From positions 1 to 59,799 of the forward strand of contig JAHJSN010000107.1 in the NCBI GenBank assembly GCA_018830445.1: 59,799 nucleotides of DNA, written 5' to 3'. This document shows positions 34,200-40,444 of the stretch, piece after piece (position 1 is the first letter of the stretch; every line of letters begins with the position of its first letter). This DNA comes from Alphaproteobacteria bacterium (lineage in GTDB: Bacteria > Pseudomonadota > Alphaproteobacteria > Rhizobiales > Hyphomicrobiaceae). The translations under genes were made by a program, and so were the position numbers. The notes beneath the pieces are model-generated. The model did no database searches. It was not told the origin of the DNA and worked only from the letters and a program-made list of their open reading frames with translations.

Positions 34200-34508
34200 T
34201 CAGATACGAGATACCGACTTTATCCGCTGGCTCAGTTCGGCCATGCCCTTGGCAAGTTCATCGAACGCGGCGCGGCGTTCGCCGGCGACCTCGCCGGACA
34301 TCGCTTCGATGCGCGCCTGCATTGCGTCGATCCGGCGGGCGACGTCGGTTTCAAAGACACTTATCCGGTTTTCGATTGCATCCAGTCGCAATTCTGTCCG
34401 CCGCAGATCATCGCCGAGCAGCAGCTCGCGTACCTGATCCATCTTTTCATCGGTGATTTTGCGAGTTGGCTCGCCGTCCCTCAGGGCTCCCAGTGATGTG
34501 GCGGTCAT
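34200..34508 (-). CDS. small coiled-coil protein of the GTPase/OmpA cluster
   Basis: 102 residues, almost wholly helical from residue 20 on, with heptad spacing throughout (MDQVRELLLGDDLRRTEL, RLDAIENRI, RIDAMQARIEAM). Its segment at 24-48 resembles the first 30 residues of the neighbouring OmpA-domain protein (LKELLFDTESRTLIELQRRI), so the two may form a mixed coiled coil. No signal peptide or membrane helix. The ATG at 34508 is preceded by GAGAG with an 8-nt spacer. It is the first gene of the cluster, 131 bp upstream of the OmpA-domain gene. The function is unknown. Confidence 0.7.
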   Translation of the reverse strand: MTATSLGALRDGEPTRKITDEKMDQVRELLLGDDLRRTELRLDAIENRISVFETDVARRIDAMQARIEAMSGEVAGERRAAFDELAKGMAELSQRIKSVSRI

Positions 34509-34823
34509 TTCGATACTCTCACAAGACTCTACAACTCAAGACGCATTAGCTTCGCACCTTATAGCCCTATTTTCCGCAAAAAACGCATTTTGAAACGCAA
34601 GATGGTTGCGCGGCGTGTGTCCAGGCCACAGACCAAGCGCAGATCCCACGGTAGTTTAGGGTTCGGCAGTTGCCGGGCCGACGGGCAGGTTGAGGTCAAT
34701 TCGCATGCGGAATATAGATTCCCGGCCTGGGGCAGCGGCGGGACGGTCCATGTTCAGCCGCAGTCCGAAACGTTGCCACGTTGCGGCTGGCGCGGATGGG
34801 TCAATTATCGTGAAGTGGTAATC
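34509..34823. other. 315-bp intergenic region
   Basis: It separates the DUF2853 gene from the coiled-coil gene, both minus strand. The promoter of the GTPase/OmpA cluster is probably here, near the AT-rich 34509-34590. A short GGGGT/ACCCC stem at 34827-34842 overlaps the DUF2853 stop. An 82-codon plus-strand frame (34590-34838) has no support. Confidence 0.45.
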
Positions 34824-35147
34824 TCAGGGGGTGAATAACCCCAGTTTACCGAACTTTTCGGCGAGCAGATAATAGAACGTGACGCGCTGCTTGCGCTTGT
34901 CGGCCTTCATGGCTTCGCAGACGTCCTTGATGGCAGCGTCAAGCCTCTTGTCGTCATCGCCGAGGTCGAGTTTTTTCTTGAGCCAGCTATCGCGGACGCG
35001 AGCCAATTCATCCTTGCTCGAGCAGGAGACGAGGGCGGCGTCCTTGCTGCGTAGAGCAATTCCCAGGTGCTTGACGATGCCGGCAACGGCGGCTTCATCC
35101 ACTTTCGACGCATAACGCGCGATGTCGTCCACGTATTCCTTTGACAT
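34824..35147 (-). CDS. DUF2853 family protein
   Basis: 107 residues, the normal length of this alphaproteobacterial family. Matching features are the opening YVDDIARYASKVDEAAVAGI, LGIALRSKDAALVSCSS, a WLKKKLDLGD segment and the C-terminal RVTFYYLLAEKFGKL. It is soluble and helical, without signal peptide or known active site. The function of the family is not established. It is likely a single-gene unit. Confidence 0.85.
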   Translation of the reverse strand: MSKEYVDDIARYASKVDEAAVAGIVKHLGIALRSKDAALVSCSSKDELARVRDSWLKKKLDLGDDDKRLDAAIKDVCEAMKADKRKQRVTFYYLLAEKFGKLGLFTP

Positions 35148-35301
35148 GGGTTCGGGCTCCTTGGTTTTCCGTTTTTGGTGTTCATTATTGTTGCGCCGAT
35201 CGTGCGGCGAATATTATTCGGCTACGCACTATATGTTATTTGCCAACATAACAAATGGGCAGCATTGCGGGGAATATCCCGGCGATCAGTAACAGTCCAG
35301 A

Positions 35302-36381
35302 TCAGGCAACCGGCATGCCCTTCGAGGGATGGTTCAGGCCAAGGTGACGGCGGAATAGCATGTAACTGGCGTTGATCCGACGGGCGGCGGCATCGTGGCC
35401 GGACAAATTGGCGACGATGGCTTCGCTCAAATGGGGCAGAGCGGCCGTGATTTCTTTGGGCATCGCTCGAGCTTCAAGGCCGCCACGATCCAATAGGGTC
35501 TGAAGGAGGAGATTTTCAGCGAGCCGGGCTTCCGACAGGCTGGTCCGGTAGACTTCCGCCGAGCATGCCGAAAAGAGTGCCTGGTCGGCCTGCCCGAGTT
35601 GTTCCCAGACATCGCGGCGGACACGCATCGCGATTGCCGTGCCGGCGGGGGCTAGTGGGGGTGTGACGGCAAAGCTTGCGGCGCCGGGCAGGCCGATCGC
35701 CATGGCGTTCAGCGTTGCGCCATGCTCGACGGCGTCGACTTCGCCGCTTGCCAGCGCTGCGGCAAGCCGGGATGGCGGTATCGCGACCGGTTCGGCGCCG
35801 AGTGCGCGGGCGAGGTCGCGGGAAGGGCCGTCGATGGCAACGCGCAGGCCGCGCAGGCTGCTGCCAGCGTCCAGCGCACGGTTCGACCACATCACTGGGG
35901 CGGGGCCGAGATGACCAGCAAGGAGCGGCTTGTCACCATGTTCTCCGGAAAGACGATCCCATAAATCCTGGCCGCCGCCTGTCGAAATCCAGGCTTCGAG
36001 GTCCCGGCCATCGAGGCCTGAGTCGGCGGGCAGTCCGGCGAAATAAGAGAATGCCGGGTGGAGACCAGCGCGGGTATGCTCGCTTGCGTGGACGAACTCC
36101 GCGTCAGAGGTGTTCGAATAGTCGAGGATGAGGCGCAGGCGACCGCCGCTTGCTTCGCGGATGCGGGTTGCCAGACGGTGCGCCAAGTCCGCGGGGCCAG
36201 CAACGGTGTCGGCCCAGGCCAGTGCCAGTGTGTATTCTCGCGTCGGGCTCGTATTGACGGCGGGGGCAGCAGGACCTTCGGCAAGCTGCCGTGCTGGTGT
36301 CGTCGCCGCAGCCGTTGTTGTCGCCGTCGCCGCCATTGCGGCTGCAGCGCCCGAAGACTTGAGAAAGCCGCGCCTATCCAT
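35302..36381 (-). CDS. orphan TRAP-type solute-binding protein, Tat signal
   Basis: 359 residues. The N-terminus MDRRGFLKSSGAAAAMAATA is a twin-arginine signal, followed by an Ala/Thr/Pro-rich spacer to about residue 45. The rest follows the DctP fold: LALAWADTVAGPADLAHRLA, a central SSLRGLRVAIDGPSRDLARALGAEPVAIP and ALASGEVDAVEHGATLNAMAIG, the equivalent of the family's P-G-G-E..G-x-I-D-A-x-E region but without the PGGE. No DctQ or DctM gene is adjacent, so it either uses a distant permease or has become a sensor. It is related to the DctP at 19994 only at fold level. Confidence 0.75.
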   Translation of the reverse strand: MDRRGFLKSSGAAAAMAATATTTAAATTPARQLAEGPAAPAVNTSPTREYTLALAWADTVAGPADLAHRLATRIREASGGRLRLILDYSNTSDAEFVHASEHTRAGLHPAFSYFAGLPADSGLDGRDLEAWISTGGGQDLWDRLSGEHGDKPLLAGHLGPAPVMWSNRALDAGSSLRGLRVAIDGPSRDLARALGAEPVAIPPSRLAAALASGEVDAVEHGATLNAMAIGLPGAASFAVTPPLAPAGTAIAMRVRRDVWEQLGQADQALFSACSAEVYRTSLSEARLAENLLLQTLLDRGGLEARAMPKEITAALPHLSEAIVANLSGHDAAARRINASYMLFRRHLGLNHPSKGMPVA

Positions 36382-36489
36382 CGTTCCATCTCCTGCCGAT
36401 CAGACGCGCATGGAAGCCGATGATCGGTTGCAATGCAACGGGTCTCTAGCTGAAAGACGACTTCCGGCAACTTGCAAGGCGGACGCAAC

Positions 36490-36879
36490 TCAGCGTCCGA
36501 TCAGCATCCAATCGACAGCCTTGAAGAAATCCTCACGCCCCATCAGACCCGGGATACGGCCGATTTCCTGGTTGTTTTCCAACATGATGAAAGTTGGCAC
36601 CGTGCCGATCGGCTGGGTCAGGCCGAAATCGCCAAGCGCCGGGTCGTTGATGTCAACGAAGCGTATCGGGGCGCGTTTGCCCTGCTTGGAGGATTGGTAT
36701 GCCGGAAGCAGGCGCTGGCGGAAGACGTCGCAATAGATGCAACCATCAACTTCCAGAACGACGAGTTGCAGGTTCGGGCCAGGGGTCGGAGCGACGGCGA
36801 CATCCCGGGCCGCCTGGGACGAGGGTAGGGCGAGTCCGATGCCGATGCAGAACAGTAGGAGCCAGGCGACGCGCTTCAT
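36490..36879 (-). CDS. periplasmic thioredoxin-fold protein (SoxS/SoxW-like)
   Basis: 129 residues. A signal peptide (VAWLLLFCIGIGLALPSSQA) precedes a short thioredoxin-like domain: redox motif CIYC in VDGCIYCDVFRQRLLP, the strand IRFVDINDP and the cis-Pro in IGTVPTFIML, ending RIPGLMGREDFF. It probably reduces a periplasmic disulfide or a thiol-carrying protein. No sox genes are close by, so the partner is unknown. Single gene. Confidence 0.78.
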   Translation of the reverse strand: MKRVAWLLLFCIGIGLALPSSQAARDVAVAPTPGPNLQLVVLEVDGCIYCDVFRQRLLPAYQSSKQGKRAPIRFVDINDPALGDFGLTQPIGTVPTFIMLENNQEIGRIPGLMGREDFFKAVDWMLIGR

Positions 36880-37048
36880 TTACCGAAGACCTTGAGGAGT
36901 TAGAACGGCCCGAGGCGGGCGGCTCTTCAAGATTTATCCGGTTTTCGGGCCTGCCGGCAGAATGTGTGAAAGAACAGTTAACCGGTGTGCTTAACTGGGG
37001 CACACGATCCGATTGGGCGATCTTACGGCATTGTTGCCATGCTTGGGG

Positions 37049-37702
37049 TCAACTCGAGGGGCAGTTTACGCTTACGGTCTGGGCGAGTCCGATCCCGATA
37101 TCGCCGCCGAACTGCTGATAAAATGCGTCACCGAGCTTCTTGGCTTCATCGCTTTCGTCGGCAGGTAGGGCGATTTCGGCCTTGCAACCAGCCGGAGCGC
37201 CTTGCGCAAGAGTGATGGGGGTTTCCTTGGAAAGTTCAAAGGCGATGTAGAAGCTTGGGTCCATCACCTGGAAATTGAAGCCTTGCGCGCCGGCCAGAAC
37301 CGGATCTGCAAGCGGCAAAGTGAAATGCAGCGTCAGGATGCCGTTCTTATGCTCAAGCCAGTAATTTGTCGGATCGGCGACGGTTAGCGGGACAGCGCCG
37401 AGCTTGGGATAGGTGAAGAAGGCGAATTCCTTGAGGCCGTCGATGTTGACCTGGGCAAGTTCAGCCAGTTCCTCGCGGTCGTAGGCGCCGTCGCCGTTCT
37501 TGTCGAGCCCTTCGATGGCCATCGTGGTGTAGGCTTCGTCGAAGGTCCAGGCATGCTGGAAACTGGCGATCCGGCCTGCTTCGTAAACGACGGCGGTCTT
37601 GACATCGACCCAGACATGGGGATGTGCGTTTGCGGGTTCGGCGATAGCAACAAAGGCCGCGGTCATGCTGACGGCGGCAAGGAAGCCGGCTTTCGAGATC
37701 AT
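37049..37702 (-). CDS. DUF1007 family periplasmic protein with an EF-hand loop
   Basis: 217 residues from the ATG at 37702; the frame runs up to 37795. A signal peptide (FLAAVSMTAAFVAIAEPANA) is cut before HPHVWVDVKTAVVYEAGRI, the family hallmark, whose His pair may bind metal. DKNGDGAYDREE (near residue 76) is a canonical 12-residue EF-hand calcium loop. DUF1007 proteins often accompany Ni/Co or Zn export genes, but none is next to this one. It ends with a Cys (VNCPSS) and has another in GCKAEI, possibly a disulfide. Confidence 0.82.
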   Translation of the reverse strand: MISKAGFLAAVSMTAAFVAIAEPANAHPHVWVDVKTAVVYEAGRIASFQHAWTFDEAYTTMAIEGLDKNGDGAYDREELAELAQVNIDGLKEFAFFTYPKLGAVPLTVADPTNYWLEHKNGILTLHFTLPLADPVLAGAQGFNFQVMDPSFYIAFELSKETPITLAQGAPAGCKAEIALPADESDEAKKLGDAFYQQFGGDIGIGLAQTVSVNCPSS

Positions 37703-37805
37703 GGGCGTGAAGTTCCCTGTCTGTCGGTGTTGCGGATAGCGATTCTGTGAATGATTACCGCTCAAGTGCGGCGAGACAAGGCCCGACTTCGCCATGCGAA
37801 ATAGT

Positions 37806-37840
37806 CAAAAAGAAGGGCCGCTGCGGACTGCAGCGACCCT
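37806..37840 (-). terminator. intrinsic terminator of the L,D-transpeptidase gene
   Basis: On the minus strand a 10-bp stem (GGGTCGCTGC / GCAGCGGCCC, one C-A mismatch) with a 5-nt loop is followed by TTCTTTTT. It begins 38 nt after the stop codon of the gene at 37878-38495. Confidence 0.8.
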
Positions 37841-37877
37841 CCAGTTGGATGACTGTGGCTCGTGGAAATCGATGCAG

Positions 37878-38495
37878 TTACCACTGGTAAGAGGTTTTCT
37901 TCTTCGACGACGCGCTGGCATAGCCGCCGCCGCTGTACCGCTTCCAGGTCACGAGAACGCCGGTGCCTACGTTGGTGCGGTTATAGAGGTCGACGACGTC
38001 TTCGTTATACATGCGGATGCAGCCAGATGATGCGGCGGTGCCGATCGTCCAGGGGGCGTCAGTGCCGTGGATGCGGTAGGCGCTGGCGCCCAGGTACAGT
38101 GCACGGATGCCGAGCGGATTCATCGGATGGCCGCCCGGGACCCAGGTCGGCAGGCGCGGGTTCTTGCGCAGCATTGTCGGGGTCGGGCGCCAGTCGGGGT
38201 TGACGCGCTTCATCGATACGTTGGTGGTGCCCTGCCAGCGAGCGTCCTCGCGGGGGACTGCGATCGGGTAGCTGATCGCCTGGCCGCGGGAGATCACCTT
38301 GTAGAGGCGGCGGTCGCCGAAGCTGACGATGATCTTACCGGGCGAGTAGCTGGTGGGGAAGCTGACGGTCTGACGGCCGCCGCCCCATTCGGCGTCCCCG
38401 CCCCATTGGGCGTTGGCGGCGGGCGCAAAGGAGATGGCGGTGATGGCGGCAAGAAGGACCGGCAATATTCTTGCGAGGCTGGGGAAGACGGACAT
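37878..38495 (-). CDS. L,D-transpeptidase (YkuD domain)
   Basis: 205 residues from the ATG at 38495 (MSVFPSLARIL), which gives a normal signal peptide ending NAQ; the longer frame to 38627 would bury it. The YkuD domain has IHGTDAPWTIGTAASSGCIRMY with the catalytic H..SxGCIR(M/L) set and Cys nucleophile, preceded by HPMNPLGIRALYLG-like sequence (GHPMNPLGIRALY). It makes 3-3 peptidoglycan cross-links or attaches proteins to the wall in the periplasm. A strong terminator follows. Confidence 0.9.
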   Translation of the reverse strand: MSVFPSLARILPVLLAAITAISFAPAANAQWGGDAEWGGGRQTVSFPTSYSPGKIIVSFGDRRLYKVISRGQAISYPIAVPREDARWQGTTNVSMKRVNPDWRPTPTMLRKNPRLPTWVPGGHPMNPLGIRALYLGASAYRIHGTDAPWTIGTAASSGCIRMYNEDVVDLYNRTNVGTGVLVTWKRYSGGGYASASSKKKTSYQW

Positions 38496-38806
38496 TGCGT
38501 ATTTGGCTCCGTTTAGTTCGGCTGATGTGTCCGGCGACGGGCTTGTGATGCGACCGATCGCTGGGGCGTGTTCAAGTTGAAGCGGGTTTTCGTTCTTATT
38601 GGCGGCGACGGCTGACCTGCCGATCATTTCGGCTCATGCAACTCTGCACCGCTTTTGGTGAATAGAAAGTATATGAGTGTGCCCGGTTTGTGCAGAGCCA
38701 AACGGCCACACTCCTGGCCTGATTGCGTCTAAACGCGGTCACAATCGTGTTGGTTCCAGCCGATTTCGCTTTGCCAGCGGTCTCGTTGTCTGGGGGTGAA
38801 AAATAT

Positions 38807-38821
38807 ATTCCTGTTTTGTTC
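38807..38821. promoter_or_regulatory. LexA box, one base off consensus
   Basis: ATTC-CTGTTTT-GTTC, matching the alphaproteobacterial GTTC-N7-GTTC operator except the first base. It lies in the same orientation class as the second box, and their centres are 50 bp apart. Confidence 0.6.
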
Positions 38822-38856
38822 TATTTTTTCGTTGACCCTGGGCGACTCTGGATATA

Positions 38857-38871
38857 GAACAAAAACAGAAC
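38857..38871. promoter_or_regulatory. LexA box, perfect GAAC-N7-GAAC
   Basis: GAAC-AAAAACA-GAAC, a full match to the alphaproteobacterial LexA operator. Its place ahead of imuA-imuB-dnaE2, a cassette controlled by LexA in this class, makes the assignment firm. Confidence 0.85.
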
Positions 38872-38965
38872 TTAAGTGCTGCGTTGGTTGTTTCGGAGTT
38901 GGTGCCAGCACCCTTCTCAAAGGTGCTTTGAGTGTGAGTTGAATTCGTATCGCGAGAGTGTTCCC

Positions 38966-40438
38966 ATGGTCCTGGCGGCTTCCCCCATCCTGCCCCCGCC
39001 GTCCGAGCCAAAGCGGATCTCGCACTCAATGCCTGCGTCTCATGACGTCTGCTTACCCCGCTGCGTCGAGGCTTTGGCTTGCCGTGAGAGCCGGAATGGT
39101 GGACCGCCCTCTCCCGTTCCGGTTTCTCACGGCTCCTTATCTGGCCCACACTTCCTAAAGTCGTGTGGGGTTCACGGTTCCTTGTTTGGCCCACACTTCC
39201 TAAAGTCGTGTGGGGTTCACGGTTCCTTGTTTGGCCCACACTTCCTAAAGTCGTGTGGGGTTCACGGTTTTTTGTCTGGCCCACACTTCCTAAAGTCGTG
39301 TGGGGTTCACGGTTCCTTGTTTGGCCCACACTTCCTAAAGTCGTGTGGGGCTGTGGGCGCCTACTCGGTGCCAACACTTCCTGAAGTCGTGGTGGATGGA
39401 TGCCCATCGCTCCCTGCGGTCGCGACATCCGGCGCTGAATACCTTTCTGATGGCCCTTCAGTTGCCCGCTGCGCAACCGGGCCAGGGCAATCCTCCGCTG
39501 CTTTGTCGGGCCAACACTCGGCAAGACGGTGTAGGGCCGATCAAGCCCAGGAGCCAAGCACCCAGCCGTGTGAGACAAACAAGCTTCAAGCGTTGCGGGA
39601 CGAGATCGCGCGCATCGAGCGCGGGGCGCCGGGCTCGTTCGTGTCGTCCGCGGCGTTGCGGCGGCGTTCGGTACACAGTGGGCAGGCGGCGGGCGCTTTT
39701 GAGCTCGATTCGGAGGCGACGCACGAAATCAAGCCGGCGGTTGCCGATTCTGCGGTAGCGGCGGCGGCGGGTTTTGCCGCGGCGCTGGCGTTTGCGTTGC
39801 GGCTTGCCGCGAAGGTTCAGGCGCAGGGAGCAAGCTCGCCGGGGATGATCCTCATTGGCGCGGCCTCCAATCTTCTGCGGGAAGCGGGGCGGCTTTACGG
39901 GCCGGGCCTCAATTCCTTGGGTTTGGCGCCGTCGAGGCTTCTCATCGTCGAGACGACAAAGCCGCAAGAAACACTTTGGGCGATGGAGGAGGGTTTGAAG
40001 TCGCAGGCGCTTTCGGCAGTCGTGGGGTGTCTTGACGAGGTGGGATTGACGCCGGCGCGGCGTCTCAGTCTGGCGGCCAAGGCGTATGCCACGCCGTGCC
40101 TGTTCGTCACGCATGCCGGCACGCCTGCGGCTGGGGCAACGGCGCGGCGCTGGCGGGTCGGCATGAGGCCGGGTTGCCCCTCGCCGTTCGATCAATATGC
40201 GCCGGGCGACGGTTCCAGTGTGGTTGTTGTCGAAAAGCTGCGGTCCCCTTCCAGGGTTCCAGGCCGCGGTCTTCATTGCGTTCCAGGCGATGGCTTCCAT
40301 GGGAGCCGCGCCGGGATCTTGCAGGCGGGGAGGTTTCGCGATCTTTCCGCCGGAGCGGACGGGCAAGACCCCGGAAACCGGACTTCGGTGACGAAGCCGG
40401 TTTCCGGGGACGCGATTTTCCGAGTGGTGAGTGGATGA
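38966..40438 (+). CDS. imuA: ImuA (SulA/RecA-like accessory of translesion synthesis), with repeat-bearing N-terminal extension
   Basis: The conserved part starts near 39572: ETNKLQALRDEIARIERG, then a RecA-like core with GASSPGMILIGAASNLLREA, LGLAPSRLLIVETTKPQETLWAMEEGL and ARRLSLAAKAYATPCLFVTHAG, as in ImuA, which loads the ImuB-DnaE2 mutasome. Upstream the frame stays open to 38876 and contains 45-bp repeats, read as 15-residue units. The ATG at 38966 is the first after the LexA boxes but has a weak ribosome site; the true start is uncertain, and usual family members are only about 250 residues. The last 60 residues diverge and contain a perfect hairpin. imuB starts 6 nt later. Confidence 0.7.
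   Translation: MVLAASPILPPPSEPKRISHSMPASHDVCLPRCVEALACRESRNGGPPSPVPVSHGSLSGPHFLKSCGVHGSLFGPHFLKSCGVHGSLFGPHFLKSCGVHGFLSGPHFLKSCGVHGSLFGPHFLKSCGAVGAYSVPTLPEVVVDGCPSLPAVATSGAEYLSDGPSVARCATGPGQSSAALSGQHSARRCRADQAQEPSTQPCETNKLQALRDEIARIERGAPGSFVSSAALRRRSVHSGQAAGAFELDSEATHEIKPAVADSAVAAAAGFAAALAFALRLAAKVQAQGASSPGMILIGAASNLLREAGRLYGPGLNSLGLAPSRLLIVETTKPQETLWAMEEGLKSQALSAVVGCLDEVGLTPARRLSLAAKAYATPCLFVTHAGTPAAGATARRWRVGMRPGCPSPFDQYAPGDGSSVVVVEKLRSPSRVPGRGLHCVPGDGFHGSRAGILQAGRFRDLSAGADGQDPGNRTSVTKPVSGDAIFRVVSG
39126..39395. repeat. 45-bp tandem repeats, five copies plus a degenerate sixth
   Basis: Copies start at 39126, 39171, 39216, 39261 and 39306; a decayed sixth spans 39351-39395. Copies 2, 3 and 5 are identical, and copy 4 has three changes near its 5' end. 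Each contains CCCACAC..GTGTGGG, able to form a 7-bp stem with an 11-nt loop. The period is a multiple of three, so both strands stay open across it. It lies between the LexA boxes and the conserved start of ImuA. Confidence 0.95.
40369..40409. repeat. 41-nt near-perfect hairpin at the 3' end of imuA
   Basis: CCCCGGAAACCGG pairs exactly with CCGGTTTCCGGGG, and inside them CTTCG pairs with CGAAG around a GTGA loop with one bulged A. It encodes the ImuA stretch PGNRTSVTKPVSG. It lies 36 nt ahead of the imuB start codon, so it could affect imuB translation. Confidence 0.8.
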
Positions 40439-40444
40439 CCGGCA

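Larger units (their letters stand above)
38496..38965. other. 470-bp divergent region with SOS promoter
   Basis: Between the L,D-transpeptidase and the imuA frame. It holds two LexA boxes (38807-38821, 38857-38871) and an AT-rich stretch (38790-38880) in an otherwise GC-rich context, the probable promoter of the mutagenesis cassette. No gene is supported in it. Confidence 0.6.

Noticed and set aside
36970-36996. TTAA...TTAAC pair considered as a CtrA box
   Set aside because: The two halves are 9 bp apart instead of 7.
39126-39350. GTTC-ACG-GTTC in several of the 45-bp repeats looked like more LexA half-sites
   Set aside because: The spacing is 3 bp rather than the 7 bp required for the alphaproteobacterial operator.
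39126-39395. The 45-bp array considered as a CRISPR
   Set aside because: The units are directly contiguous with no unique spacers, and there are no cas genes.
38739-39578. A 279-codon minus-strand open frame with five 15-residue repeats (REPHTTLGSVGQTRN)
   Set aside because: It is the shadow of the 45-bp repeats. It covers the LexA boxes, has no ribosome site and no recognisable domain outside the repeats.
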